Of a DNA stretch of 64,000 bases, positions 52,075 through 61,259 are shown one piece after another. Positions within the stretch are counted from its first letter, which is position 1. Every line of letters starts with the position of its first letter. The notes below the pieces were generated by a model. It ran no database searches. It was not told the DNA's origin and saw only the letters and a program-made list of their open reading frames with translations. The position numbers and the translations under genes were made by a program. The DNA is from UBA4416 sp038327195 (lineage in GTDB: Bacteria > Bacteroidota > Bacteroidia > B-17B0 > Aurantibacillaceae): the NCBI GenBank assembly GCA_038327195.1, contig JBBQKU010000008.1, positions 1-64,000 on the forward strand, given 5' to 3'.

Positions 52075-52557
52075 TTGGATTTAGAAAAACATAATCAAAA
52101 AGCGTACACTCTTAAGAAAGAGAACAGGATTTTTTTTGATAAACTGAAGCGATTAAAATATAAAAATTTAGATGATTATTTTCAGAAAGCGCACGAAGAT
52201 GTATTTCAAAAAACGGATTGTTTAACTTGTGCAAATTGTTGCAAAACTACTTCACCAATATTTTATAATAGAGATATTGAACGTCTCGCAAAGCATTTTA
52301 AAATAAAGCCTGGTGATTTTATCGAACGGTATTTAAAAATAGATGAGGATAAAGATTATGTTTTACGCCAAGCGCCATGTCCGTTTTTAAATAGTAATAA
52401 TTATTGTAGTGTTTATGAAAATAGGCCAAATGCTTGCAAAGAATATCCACATACAGATAGAAAAAGAATTGCTCAATTATTAGATTTAACCTATAAAAAC
52501 ATATTCGTGTGCCCAGCAGTTTTTGAAATTACTGAAAAATTAAAAAAAATGATTTAG
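52075..52557 (+). CDS. YkgJ family cysteine-cluster protein
   Basis: A 160-residue protein. The cluster CLTCANCCKTT (about 44-54) and later CPFLNSNNYCSVYENRPNAC and CPAVFE are the cysteine pattern of YkgJ/UPF0153 proteins, thought to bind zinc or an Fe-S cluster. The start is TTG (52075); no ATG exists in the open frame upstream. It sits 43 bp after truB. Confidence 0.88.
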   Translation: MDLEKHNQKAYTLKKENRIFFDKLKRLKYKNLDDYFQKAHEDVFQKTDCLTCANCCKTTSPIFYNRDIERLAKHFKIKPGDFIERYLKIDEDKDYVLRQAPCPFLNSNNYCSVYENRPNACKEYPHTDRKRIAQLLDLTYKNIFVCPAVFEITEKLKKMI

Positions 52558-52576
52558 TAATCGGCTAGTCTTTTTT

Positions 52577-53599
52577 TTACTTGCCTAATGCATTTAAACT
52601 CTCTATGGCAGGCTCATAGTTTGGTTTTAATTGTAAACACATATTGAAATCTGAATACGCATTGTTTTTATCTTTTAGTTGCTGATAACAAACGCCACGC
52701 GCATAATATGCTTCAGCATATTTAGGCTCTGCATTAATTGCTTTTGTAAAATAGTTAAGTGCTTTATTCACATCTTTTTTTGCATCAAGTTCAATAGCAC
52801 CCATATTGTAGAATGAATTTTTATTTAAAGGATCTAGCCTTATTATTTCGGTATATATAACCATTGCTTCATCTGTTTTTTTGATGTCTTGCATAAGCTT
52901 AGCTTTTGCGTAAAGTACTTCAACACTGGTAGGGTTTAAGAGTAAAGCATTATTATAATATTCTAAGGCTATAGGATTTTTTCTATTAGCGTAAATTAAT
53001 CCTAAATCTAAAAAGGCTCCATAGTTTTTATTATCCTGTTCAATCGCAGTTTCTAAGCTAGATACCGCTTTTGCCGTGTCGCCAGTTTCTTTATACATAC
53101 TGCCTTTTAAATAATAGGCCTTCGCTAAATTTTGATTAATTTTTAACGCCTCATTAATTTTAGCAAAAGCTTGCTCGTATTGTTTCACAAAATATAATAA
53201 CTCTCCCAATTTCAACAAACCATCAGTGTTTTTAGGAAATTTGATAACAATTTTATCTAATACATCTTTAGCTTGATGTGTTTCATTTGCCGAAAAAAAG
53301 ATGTCGGCTTGTAATAAGTATGAATTTACATTTGTACTATCAATTCTTAAGGAACGTTTTGCATCATTCATTGCCTCTTCGTTTTGCTTATATTTTAAAT
53401 AAATGTAAGCTCGTTCATTGTACAACAATGCATCATTAGGATTTTCTAATATTTTTTTATTTACAGCTTCTAGCTCCGGTGATTTAATTATTTTTAATAA
53501 CGAATCAGTGCGAGCCATGTCTTCTTTTGTAGAATCAACAGTTGGTTTGCATGAAAAAATTAATAAAACTGGAATCGCTATTAAAAAAAGTTTAGTCAT
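52577..53599 (-). CDS. TPR lipoprotein
   Basis: A 340-residue exported protein. It has a lipoprotein signal (MTKLFLIAIPVLLIFSC, Cys17). The rest is about eight or nine TPR units (about 50-335), with the A-x-Y-x-R-G / A-x-x-D motif seen in NERAYIYLKYKQNEEAMND and EAYYARGVCYQQLKD. It is a periplasmic or outer-membrane scaffold by family; partners are unknown. It sits 9 bp downstream of the CCG-domain gene and is probably in the same transcript as the Fe-S cluster genes. Confidence 0.85.
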   Translation of the reverse strand: MTKLFLIAIPVLLIFSCKPTVDSTKEDMARTDSLLKIIKSPELEAVNKKILENPNDALLYNERAYIYLKYKQNEEAMNDAKRSLRIDSTNVNSYLLQADIFFSANETHQAKDVLDKIVIKFPKNTDGLLKLGELLYFVKQYEQAFAKINEALKINQNLAKAYYLKGSMYKETGDTAKAVSSLETAIEQDNKNYGAFLDLGLIYANRKNPIALEYYNNALLLNPTSVEVLYAKAKLMQDIKKTDEAMVIYTEIIRLDPLNKNSFYNMGAIELDAKKDVNKALNYFTKAINAEPKYAEAYYARGVCYQQLKDKNNAYSDFNMCLQLKPNYEPAIESLNALGK

Positions 53600-53608
53600 A
53601 TATTTTAT

Positions 53609-54403
53609 TTATAAATCGTTTGCGTTGGCTATTAATTCAGCTACATCAAGTACTTTGGTTTGTTCTTCTTTATTAAAATGTTTTACACCATCAGTCATCA
53701 TCGTGTTACAAAAAGGACAGCCAACTGCAATGACATCAGGATTGTGCGATAAAGCTTCTTCTGCCCTTTCTACATTAACTTCTTTAGTTCCTTTTTCTGC
53801 TTCCTTAAACATTTGTGCTCCACCTGCACCACAACATAAACCGTTAGCTTTACTGCGTTTCATTTCAACTAATTCTGCATCTAATTTTTGAATGACTTCA
53901 CGAGGCGCTTCATAAACATTATTTGCTCTTCCTAAATAACACGGGTCGTGAAAAACAATTTTTTTACCCTTGAATTCGCCACCTTGCACTTTTAATTTTC
54001 CTTCATTAATGAGTTGCTGAACTAATTCGGTATGATGTATTACTTCATATTTCCCACCTAATTCTGGATACTCATTTTTTATAGTGTTAAAGCAATGCGG
54101 GCAACCAGTTACAATTTTCTTTACATCATAGCCATTTAAAATAGTGATGTTTTGCATGGCTTGCATTTGAAATAAAAATTCATTTCCTGCACGTTTTGCT
54201 GGATCGCCAGTGCAACTTTCTTCAACACCTAGTACAGCAAAATTTGCACCAACGTGATTTAATATTTTTACAATGGCCTTAGTTATTTTTTTTGCTCTGT
54301 CGTCAAAACTGCCGCTGCAACCAACCCAAAATAAAATATCAGGTGTTTCGCCTTTAGCAATTTTTTCTTGCATAGTTGGTACATGAATTACTGTATCGCT
54401 CAT
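53609..54403 (-). CDS. CCG-domain Fe-S oxidoreductase subunit (HdrB/GlpC-like)
   Basis: A 264-residue cytoplasmic protein with two CCG domains. Domain one contains EESCTGDPAKRAGNEF and VTGCPHCF (about 60-100). Domain two contains FHDPCYLGRANNVYEAPR, GLCCGAGGAQMF and VGCPFC (about 150-240). CCG domains bind unusual Fe-S clusters or serve in electron bifurcation or lactate/glycerol-phosphate oxidation. Its partner is the 441-residue membrane Fe-S protein encoded just upstream (54836-56161). The substrate is unknown. Confidence 0.9.
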   Translation of the reverse strand: MSDTVIHVPTMQEKIAKGETPDILFWVGCSGSFDDRAKKITKAIVKILNHVGANFAVLGVEESCTGDPAKRAGNEFLFQMQAMQNITILNGYDVKKIVTGCPHCFNTIKNEYPELGGKYEVIHHTELVQQLINEGKLKVQGGEFKGKKIVFHDPCYLGRANNVYEAPREVIQKLDAELVEMKRSKANGLCCGAGGAQMFKEAEKGTKEVNVERAEEALSHNPDVIAVGCPFCNTMMTDGVKHFNKEEQTKVLDVAELIANANDL

Positions 54404-54408
54404 AATAT

Positions 54409-54828
54409 TTATTTTTCGAAAACTTGAATGGTTACACTCTTGTCAATTAAATCTGTAAATCTTCCTTCGTATCTTGTAGCTCTTACTAGATGATTATCTA
54501 CCCAGTGGTAATTACCTCCGCGAGGTTTTCCCATTAATAAACCTTGGTATTTAAAGCCATTTTTCGCCAACCATCTTTCGGTTACATCACGATGTGCTTC
54601 CGTGCGAGAAGTGAAAAAAGTTATTATGTGTCCTTCGTCAAACCACTTATTTAAAGTTACTAATGCTTCAGGATACAAAACGGCAGTCTCCATTCTTTCA
54701 GGTTGTTCATTTGGAATATCATCACAGATTGTGCCGTCGATATCAATCAAATAATTTTTTATATTTTCAGGTAAAATCGGACTAATTTTTTGTCCATTTT
54801 CTTCTAGTTCAATTAAATCTTTACTCAT
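54409..54828 (-). CDS. HAD-superfamily phosphatase-like protein
   Basis: A 139-residue protein with NYLIDIDGTICDD (HAD motif I, about 27-39), FFTSRTEAHRDVTERWLAKN (motif II) and a C-terminal D-x-x-x region WVDNHLVRATRYEG. It looks like a compact HAD hydrolase without cap. The start at 54828 (MSKDLIEL) is chosen because the longer frame overlaps the membrane Fe-S gene. It lies between the two Fe-S genes in one operon; its role there is unknown. Confidence 0.8.
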   Translation of the reverse strand: MSKDLIELEENGQKISPILPENIKNYLIDIDGTICDDIPNEQPERMETAVLYPEALVTLNKWFDEGHIITFFTSRTEAHRDVTERWLAKNGFKYQGLLMGKPRGGNYHWVDNHLVRATRYEGRFTDLIDKSVTIQVFEK

Positions 54829-54835
54829 TTTATTA

Positions 54836-56161
54836 TTAATTTTCGTTAATCCAATTTGCTCTATCTGCTGGACTAAATTGCCAAGGCGCGCCATTATTCT
54901 CTAAATTAGAAAACATCCCATTCAATTCGGTAGGCGCTGAACTTTGCTCTAATACAAGTTGTTGACGCATACCAACTATAATTGCTAATGGATCAATGTT
55001 TATTGGACACTCTTGCACGCAAGCATTGCAGGTATTACAAGCCCAAATCTCTTCAGATGTGATGTAATCTCCTAATAATGATTTTCCATCATCAATAAAA
55101 GTTCCTTTGTTTGCATCTATGTTTTTACCAACTTCTACTAATCTATCACGAGTATCCATCATAATTTTTCGTGGAGATAACGTTTTTCCTGTCATATTTT
55201 GTGGACAAACAGAAGTACATCGTCCACACTCAGTACAAGAGTATGCGTCTAATAAATTTTTCCAAGTTAAATCAGTTACATCTTTAACTCCAAATTTTAT
55301 AGCTGCATTTGGATCTAATATGGGTTGATAGGTTGGGTCAAAGTTTGGCTTAACAACATCAGTAACTTCAAATAAATTTACAAAACTTCCTTTTGGTTTT
55401 AAATTACTAAAGTATGTATTAGGAAAAGCTAACAACACATGTAAGTGTTTTGAAAATGGCAAGTAATTTAAAAATGCAAATACCATTGCTAAATGCCCCC
55501 ACCAACCTATACGCTCAATCACGTGCAATCCTTCAGTTGGCATTCCGCTATATATCATTGGCCCTAAATGTTTGCTTATAGAAAATCCAAATGATCCATC
55601 ACTTAAATCAGTAGCATGAGAAAACCCTCTTGAATAAAGTACTTCATCCGCTCCATTCATCATAAAAATAAAACAGATTAAAGTAATTTCAGCTATCAAA
55701 ATTAAATTGGCATCTAATTTAGGCCATCCATTTAATTCGCTTTTTACAAGTCGTGGAATTTTTAATAAATTTCTTCTCGCCAAAAATGCAATGGTTCCGA
55801 TAAATGCTAGTACAGATAAAATTTCTATGAAGCTTACAATTATAGTATAAAATGAGCCCAATGCAGGACGAAAAGCGCGGTGAGAACCTGTAATGCCATC
55901 AAAAATAATTTCAATTAATTCTATCTGAGTTATAACAAAAGCTACATATAAAAATAAATGCAAAATCGCTGGAATTGGTCTGTTGAACATTTTTTTTTGT
56001 CCGAAAGCCACTAATAACATTGTTTTTAAGCGTTCTGCTTTATTGTCTTTTATGGAAATATCTTTACCTAATAAAATGTTACGACGTATTTTTTTTGCAT
56101 TAATAATAAAAAAAATACTTGATGCAAGAAATACGATTGAAAAGATGATTGATGAAATCAT
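54836..56161 (-). CDS. Membrane-bound 4Fe-4S protein, HdrDE-like
   Basis: A 441-residue protein. The first 240 residues hold about five membrane helices with conserved histidines and resemble the NarI/HdrE type. The soluble part has two [4Fe-4S] motifs, CTECGRCTSVCP (about 315) and CNTCNACVQECP (about 370). With the CCG protein 53609-54403 it makes a fused HdrE-HdrC plus HdrB/D unit, likely to move electrons between menaquinol and an unknown carrier. It precedes the HAD and CCG genes in the same orientation. Confidence 0.9.
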   Translation of the reverse strand: MISSIIFSIVFLASSIFFIINAKKIRRNILLGKDISIKDNKAERLKTMLLVAFGQKKMFNRPIPAILHLFLYVAFVITQIELIEIIFDGITGSHRAFRPALGSFYTIIVSFIEILSVLAFIGTIAFLARRNLLKIPRLVKSELNGWPKLDANLILIAEITLICFIFMMNGADEVLYSRGFSHATDLSDGSFGFSISKHLGPMIYSGMPTEGLHVIERIGWWGHLAMVFAFLNYLPFSKHLHVLLAFPNTYFSNLKPKGSFVNLFEVTDVVKPNFDPTYQPILDPNAAIKFGVKDVTDLTWKNLLDAYSCTECGRCTSVCPQNMTGKTLSPRKIMMDTRDRLVEVGKNIDANKGTFIDDGKSLLGDYITSEEIWACNTCNACVQECPINIDPLAIIVGMRQQLVLEQSSAPTELNGMFSNLENNGAPWQFSPADRANWINEN

Positions 56162-56170
56162 AGAAAATTT

Positions 56171-57175
56171 TTATGGTTTAACAGTAGTTGCTTTTGGTTC
56201 TGGAGATGGTTTACTCTTTTTTCCAAAAACAGAAACATGAATATAGCGACCTGGATTAGCTTTTAAGTCAATTAATAATTTATCTAAGTCAGCACTTGAT
56301 TCGTTTAAATGATTATATAATGAATCGTTTTTCATTAATTTTCCGATAGTTCCTTTTCCACTGTTTATTTGAGTCATTGTAATGCTCAATTCTTTTAATG
56401 TTTTATCAGCATTAGCAATGGCACTTTTAAGTTCTGATTTTGACAAGCTATCTGAAATGCTACTGAAGTTATTAATGATGTTGCTTATTTTACTTTTATC
56501 ATTATCTAACATTGTTGCCAAGCTATTTAATTTAGTTAAGATAGAAGATATTTTTGCTTTTTCAGAAGCCACTAAATCATCTAATTTGTAGGCTGTTTGT
56601 TCTAGGCTTTCAATAGCTTTTTTAATACTTTCAAAAGATTTATTTAAGTTTTCTCTAGTCTTGTCATTTAACACAAACTGAACAACTGTCATTACTGAAT
56701 CTATAGATGAAATAAGACCTTCTGCTTTTTTTTGTAATGGAGCTAATTGCTTACTAACTGCACTTTTTAAACCTTCTTCTGTAGCTGAATTGAGTGTATC
56801 GCCAGATTTTACAAATTCTGTTTCGGAGCTATAAATGATTTCGATTGCTTTTGACCCTAATAAGTCAGAACTAACTGCTTTTGCTATTGAATGTTTTGGG
56901 ATACTTACTTCTTCGCTTAGTAAAAACTTTACTAAAACCGCATATTCTCCGTTTGACTGTTTGAGTAAAGATATTTTATTGATTTGACCAACCTTATAGC
57001 CATTAATCAATAAAGGATTTGCTTCAATTAAACCATCAATTTTAGGATATACAGCGTATAACTCAAATTTGTGACTAAATAAATCTTTTCCTTTCAGGAA
57101 ATTAAATCCCCAAATAGAAAGACCGATTGAGGCTGTTACAACAATACCTATTTTAAATTCTTTGGTAATTTTCAT
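56171..57175 (-). CDS. MCE/MlaD family lipid-transport protein
   Basis: A 334-residue inner-membrane-anchored protein. One N-terminal helix (about 8-24) precedes a MlaD/MCE domain (about 37-118; YPKIDGLIEANPLLINGYKV and LLGSKAIEI). The remainder is a long coiled-coil region (about 130-300), which forms a periplasmic needle or tunnel in homologues. MCE proteins carry phospholipids between membranes. No MlaE or MlaF partner is nearby. It lies 9 bp upstream of the Fe-S gene, but no functional link is apparent. Confidence 0.9.
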   Translation of the reverse strand: MKITKEFKIGIVVTASIGLSIWGFNFLKGKDLFSHKFELYAVYPKIDGLIEANPLLINGYKVGQINKISLLKQSNGEYAVLVKFLLSEEVSIPKHSIAKAVSSDLLGSKAIEIIYSSETEFVKSGDTLNSATEEGLKSAVSKQLAPLQKKAEGLISSIDSVMTVVQFVLNDKTRENLNKSFESIKKAIESLEQTAYKLDDLVASEKAKISSILTKLNSLATMLDNDKSKISNIINNFSSISDSLSKSELKSAIANADKTLKELSITMTQINSGKGTIGKLMKNDSLYNHLNESSADLDKLLIDLKANPGRYIHVSVFGKKSKPSPEPKATTVKP

Positions 57176-57223
57176 AATTATTTTGAAGCCCTAAGATACT
57201 GTTTTTTCTATAAAATAAAGCGC

Positions 57224-57397
57224 CTAATCTTTCTTTTCTTTATCAAACTTCCCTGTTTTTTTATTATAACCAAAAGGGCAGTGCTTACATCCGTTTTTAC
57301 AGCAATATCCTCTTTTTAAGTGATACTTTTCAGTATAAATTATGTAACCTTCAGCACTTAAATAAAATTCATCTGGCTCTAGTTCTTTTTTAAACAT
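57224..57397 (-). CDS. DUF5522-type small cysteine protein
   Basis: A 57-residue protein starting MFKKELEPDEFYLSAEGYII, with YHLKRGYCCKNGCKHCPFGY, a dense cysteine motif C-C-x3-C-x2-C likely to bind a metal. The sequence fits the DUF5522 family. The start at 57397 is preferred to an earlier non-ATG one. It is divergent from the porin gene and 48 bp from the MCE gene. Function unknown. Confidence 0.82.
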   Translation of the reverse strand: MFKKELEPDEFYLSAEGYIIYTEKYHLKRGYCCKNGCKHCPFGYNKKTGKFDKEKKD

Positions 57398-57425
57398 TGT
57401 AATGTAAAAATAAACAAATATCAAC

Positions 57426-57433
57426 TATCTTTG
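57426..57433 (+). promoter_or_regulatory. -7 box TATCTTTG of the porin gene
   Basis: TATCTTTG matches TAnnTTTG and ends 8 nt before the ATG at 57442, so the leader is very short. A TTG at 57397-57399 is 26 nt upstream. Confidence 0.5.
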
Positions 57434-57441
57434 GCTAGATT

Positions 57442-58599
57442 ATGCGTCTTAAATTACTATATTTTATACATTTTATACTTGCCTTTTCTCTTGTAAAAGC
57501 ACAAAATGACTCTATACCTAAACATAAAAAGCATAAATTAGTTTTAGGAAGCGATTCTAATCTTGTATTTTCTGGAACTCGAATTGTTACAAAAACTGAT
57601 ACTGGCGATATTCACAAAATAGAATTAAGCGGATATGTAAGTGCCTATTATGCTCATTACTCTGACGAAACTGAAAAAAACGGTTTTGTTCAATTTCCAA
57701 CTATGGCACCAAGAAATAATCAGTTCGGGTTAAATTTAGCTCAAATTGGGATGGAATATCACGATCAAAATGTACGTGGAAATATTACTTTACAATATGG
57801 CGATATTCCAGAAAGTAATTGGCCTAAACCTTTTACGCTAATCCAAGAAGCACATGTAGGAGTTAAATTAATTAAAAATTTATGGTTTGATGCAGGTTTT
57901 TTTAAATCCCATATTGGATTGGAAAGTATCCAGCCTCGAGAAAACATCACCTCTAGTATGTCTGTTATCGATTATTATGAGCCTTATTATTTTAGTGGTG
58001 CAAAATTAACATACCAAGTAAATGCTAAATTGAGTTTGCAATTAAATGCATTTAATGGCTACAATACTTATGTAGAAACTAATAAAAATAAGGCTTTAGG
58101 CTTCTCTGCTTTATATGATGTTAATAATAATATTTCTTTCACTTATAATTTACTTTCGTGTGATGAAACAGCTGACAATATTAAAACTAAACATCAGCGT
58201 TTTTATCATAATTTGTATGGAACCTTTAAACTTGGTAAAATTAGTTTGGGAATAGAGGCAAATTACGGGACCCAAAAAAATACATTATTAAGTGATACAA
58301 ATAAAACAGCATCTATGAATAGTGCATTAATTATTTTAAAATATCAATTATTCAAAAAAATTGGAGTTTACGGCAGAGCAGAATATTTCGCAGATAAAAA
58401 CAGAATACTGACAAATGGAATGAATTTAGGGAATAATATTTACGGTGGCACTTTTGGCATTGAATATAAACCTTACAAAAATGTTTCTTTTAGCTCGGAG
58501 TATAGGGTTTTGCAATGCGATGCGTTTATTTTTAAAGAAAAAAATTACGTAACAAACCAGCGTAGTGAACTTATTTTGTGTTTAGATGTTTGGTTTTAA
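57442..58599 (+). CDS. Outer-membrane porin (BBP2/OmpL-like beta-barrel)
   Basis: A 385-residue outer-membrane protein with signal peptide (1-20, ending VKAQ). The mature region shows strand-like repeats such as KIELSGYVSAYYAHY, NQFGLNLAQIGMEYHD, QEAHVGVKLIKNLWFDAGFF and a final FSSEYRVLQCDAF ending LILCLDVWF, matching the BBP2 (putative beta-barrel porin-2) group. It probably gives small-molecule permeability. The PLP-enzyme gene follows after 11 bp. Confidence 0.82.
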   Translation: MRLKLLYFIHFILAFSLVKAQNDSIPKHKKHKLVLGSDSNLVFSGTRIVTKTDTGDIHKIELSGYVSAYYAHYSDETEKNGFVQFPTMAPRNNQFGLNLAQIGMEYHDQNVRGNITLQYGDIPESNWPKPFTLIQEAHVGVKLIKNLWFDAGFFKSHIGLESIQPRENITSSMSVIDYYEPYYFSGAKLTYQVNAKLSLQLNAFNGYNTYVETNKNKALGFSALYDVNNNISFTYNLLSCDETADNIKTKHQRFYHNLYGTFKLGKISLGIEANYGTQKNTLLSDTNKTASMNSALIILKYQLFKKIGVYGRAEYFADKNRILTNGMNLGNNIYGGTFGIEYKPYKNVSFSSEYRVLQCDAFIFKEKNYVTNQRSELILCLDVWF

Positions 58600-58610
58600 A
58601 ATAGACCGTC

Positions 58611-59489
58611 GTGTTAAAGTATAATCCAATCATAAATACAATTTTTTTTAACGGTTTTCAAATTGGTGTATTGCGTTTAGATTTAATTCATCCCGAAATA
58701 TCTGGAAACAAATGGTTTAAATTGAAATACAATTTAGAGAAAGCGAAGGCGGAAAAAAAAGATACCATTATTACTTTTGGAGGGGCTTATTCTAATCACA
58801 TTGCCGCTACTGCATTTGCTTGCAAATTAGCTGAATTAAAAAGTATTGGAATTATTAGAGGTGAAGAAACTTCGAATACAAATTCTACACTTTCTGTTGC
58901 AAAAAAAAATGGAATGGAATTATTATTTGTGAATAGGGAAGAATATTCTCAAAAAAACGATTTCGATTATTTACAAAGATTGCAATATATGTACCCAAAC
59001 GCTTACATGATTCCTGAAGGAGGTGATAATACATTAGGGCAAAAAGGTTGCGAAGAAATTTTAACTATTGAAATAAATAAGTACACTAAAATTTTTTGTG
59101 ATTGTGGAACAGGCACTACTTTTAAAGGTATTGCAAAATCATTAAATGATAACCAATCGCTTTATGGAGTCAATGTTTTGAAGTTTGAAGCAAAATCAGA
59201 AAGTGAAAATGCGACAATTTTAAACGGTTATCATTTTGGTGGATTTGTTAAACATACAGTTGATTTATTAAAATTTAAATCTTGGTTTGAAGACACATAT
59301 GCTATACCGTTAGATTACGTTTATGGAGCTAAATTGTTTTATGCTGTTTTTGATTTAATTAAACAAAATAAATTAAATATTAATGATTCCCTTTTAATAA
59401 TTCATTCGGGCGGTTTACAAGGAAATGAAGGCTATGAAAAACGTTATAATCTAAATCCAATTCGCCAAGTTACGGATCCGCTTGGATAA
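58611..59489 (+). CDS. PLP-dependent enzyme, ACC deaminase/D-cysteine desulfhydrase-like
   Basis: A 292-residue enzyme of the tryptophan-synthase-beta fold. The PLP lysine is Lys34 in EISGNKWFKLKY, followed by TFGGAYSNHIAATAFACK, which binds the phosphate/substrate, and CGTGTTFKGIA near residue 165. Members deaminate 1-aminocyclopropane carboxylate or D-cysteine; the Bacteroidota forms are mostly of unknown substrate. The start is GTG at 58611. Its 3' end overlaps the convergent gene at 59444 by 46 bp. Confidence 0.88.
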   Translation: MLKYNPIINTIFFNGFQIGVLRLDLIHPEISGNKWFKLKYNLEKAKAEKKDTIITFGGAYSNHIAATAFACKLAELKSIGIIRGEETSNTNSTLSVAKKNGMELLFVNREEYSQKNDFDYLQRLQYMYPNAYMIPEGGDNTLGQKGCEEILTIEINKYTKIFCDCGTGTTFKGIAKSLNDNQSLYGVNVLKFEAKSESENATILNGYHFGGFVKHTVDLLKFKSWFEDTYAIPLDYVYGAKLFYAVFDLIKQNKLNINDSLLIIHSGGLQGNEGYEKRYNLNPIRQVTDPLG

Positions 59490-60310
59490 ACCTGATTAGC
59501 TTCATACCCAGGGTAAGCGGCATACTTTTCGGAAAGTTTAAAAAACCCAACGCCTATTGATAAGGTATTGGTAAATTTTTTTCCACTACTTTTCATAATT
59601 CCGTTTTGTAATTGAAATGATAAATATTCTATTCCGCCAAAAGTCATAGCGGTTCCATATCTAAATCGGGGCCCAAAAAAATATTTTAGTTGAGGTTTTA
59701 AATCATGGTAATAATTTAAATCAATTCCGCTAATAATTCCTACACCACTTTGGGTTGGTCGAGTGCTTGAACTGGTTGTGCTATTAGAGTTTGTTCCAGT
59801 TGAAGATGCACTAGGCGTTGAAAGTGCATTTAGTACGCTGGCCATATCATAGGTTAAGCTAACGGGAATAGTAATCCCCATACTTTTATTGGCAAATAAG
59901 CGTTCATAGGAAACAGTTAATCTGCCAGCAATAATTTGAACTGGGTAAAAACCTAAAATACCATTTGGTAATTGCTGTTCTTTTTCCTGCCATTCTTTCA
60001 TTTTACGTTGCTTGCGTTGCTCTCGGCTTTCTATTGGTAAATCTGAACTTACAGTTAATTTATTTTCCGACGAACCAAATATATATATTTGGCCAGTTTT
60101 AAATTCTGCTATTAACACGTCTTTTTTTGAAACTGTATTTGAAAGGCCATTTACCGTGGTATCTTTATAGGTAATGGTGTTTTCTGAAATAGCAGCAATT
60201 TTACAGATAATAGAAGTTCCATTTTTGAAAAATAGTTTATCTTGAGAATAGAGAATACTACTCATCAATATTAGACAAGTAAAAATGAGATATTTTTTTA
60301 TCAGTGTCAT
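59444..60310 (-). CDS. Exported envelope protein, paralogue of 60314-61174
   Basis: A 288-residue protein starting MTLIKKYLIFTCLILMSSIL, a signal peptide. The N-terminal part, KDKLFFKNGTSIICKIAAISENTITYKDT, is an SH3-like beta domain found twice in this pair. A KREQRKQRKMKEWQEKEQ segment follows, and the C-terminal half is beta-barrel like (VGFFKLSEKYAAYPGYEANQ). It may be anchored in the outer membrane. The ATG at 60310 is used. The function is unknown. Confidence 0.72.
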   Translation of the reverse strand: MTLIKKYLIFTCLILMSSILYSQDKLFFKNGTSIICKIAAISENTITYKDTTVNGLSNTVSKKDVLIAEFKTGQIYIFGSSENKLTVSSDLPIESREQRKQRKMKEWQEKEQQLPNGILGFYPVQIIAGRLTVSYERLFANKSMGITIPVSLTYDMASVLNALSTPSASSTGTNSNSTTSSSTRPTQSGVGIISGIDLNYYHDLKPQLKYFFGPRFRYGTAMTFGGIEYLSFQLQNGIMKSSGKKFTNTLSIGVGFFKLSEKYAAYPGYEANQVYPSGSVTWRIGFRL

Positions 60311-60313
60311 CAA

Positions 60314-61174
60314 TTAAAATCGGTATCCAAAGCAATAACCTAAATAAACCTTTGGATAATGAGTGTAGTTATTTGTATAACCTTTTGAGTTTACAGACTC
60401 TAAAGTTGTTGAATTAATCGGTACTCCAATTGATCCAAAAAGTTTGAAATTGAAAAAAGGGGTTATTCTATAAACCCATCCATTAGTAAGCATTAACGCA
60501 ATTTGGTAGCCTGAAGCAGGTGCATATTTTTTTTGATTATTAGTTGTGTCAATCACGTTTTTGTAATTGTACGACATATATTTCCCTAAAAACCCTACAA
60601 AATATTGAACTCTTTTTGTGTTTCGAGGCATGAAATTAATTCCTAACCCTGCATCATAATTTTTTTTAGCATTGTCTTTTGTGTCGGCAATAAATTGATT
60701 TAATCCACCCATTCGTGAATTAAAATTATAACCACCTAAAATAGAAATCGACATTTTACTATTGAAAAGTTCTCTATCATACATAAGTGTAACGTCACCA
60801 TTGGCAAGCGCTAAAGCGTTAATGGATAGTAAATTACTATTCATGTAGTATAAATTTGGTAGAGTGTTTTTTTTGTCGATAGTATTTTTAGTATTGGGAT
60901 TAAGGGCTGTTTCTTTTTTTGGCTCGATAGGCATTGGGTTTTTGTTTAATACCTCAGAAACACCATTTGAAAATTGAATTAAAACAAGCTCCGATTTAGA
61001 AACAACATAAATAGGTCCTTCCAGATTGGTAAAATCTTTATACTTAATATCAGTACTATTAATTTCAGTAACTTTAACTGTAAGTTTGCTTCCATTAGAC
61101 AAATACAAAATATCTTGAGCTTCATAAGTAAAACTTAGACCAATAAAAAATATGATGAATAGCGTTGTTTTCAT
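60314..61174 (-). CDS. Exported envelope protein, paralogue of 59444-60310
   Basis: A 286-residue exported protein (signal peptide 1-18). The N-terminal domain, DILYLSNGSKLTVKVTEINS then TDIKYKDFTNLEGPIYVVSK, aligns with the downstream gene, and the C-terminal part is barrel-like, ending YLGYCFGYRF. Their start and stop are 3 bp apart, so the two are cotranscribed. It is transcribed divergently from the dlt-like operon. Function unknown. Confidence 0.72.
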   Translation of the reverse strand: MKTTLFIIFFIGLSFTYEAQDILYLSNGSKLTVKVTEINSTDIKYKDFTNLEGPIYVVSKSELVLIQFSNGVSEVLNKNPMPIEPKKETALNPNTKNTIDKKNTLPNLYYMNSNLLSINALALANGDVTLMYDRELFNSKMSISILGGYNFNSRMGGLNQFIADTKDNAKKNYDAGLGINFMPRNTKRVQYFVGFLGKYMSYNYKNVIDTTNNQKKYAPASGYQIALMLTNGWVYRITPFFNFKLFGSIGVPINSTTLESVNSKGYTNNYTHYPKVYLGYCFGYRF

Positions 61175-61204
61175 TTAATAACATCTAAAAATAAGCATAT
61201 TTTG

Positions 61205-61235
61205 TTGATATAAAAAAAGTCTTTTACTATATTTA
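61205..61235 (+). promoter_or_regulatory. Possible promoter of the dlt-like operon
   Basis: TTG (61205-61207) and TATATTTA (61228-61235) are 20 nt apart, 25 nt before the ATG at 61260. The last base of the -7 box differs from the TAnnTTTG consensus. Confidence 0.4.
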
Positions 61236-61259
61236 CTGAAATTTAAAGGCCGTTTACTT

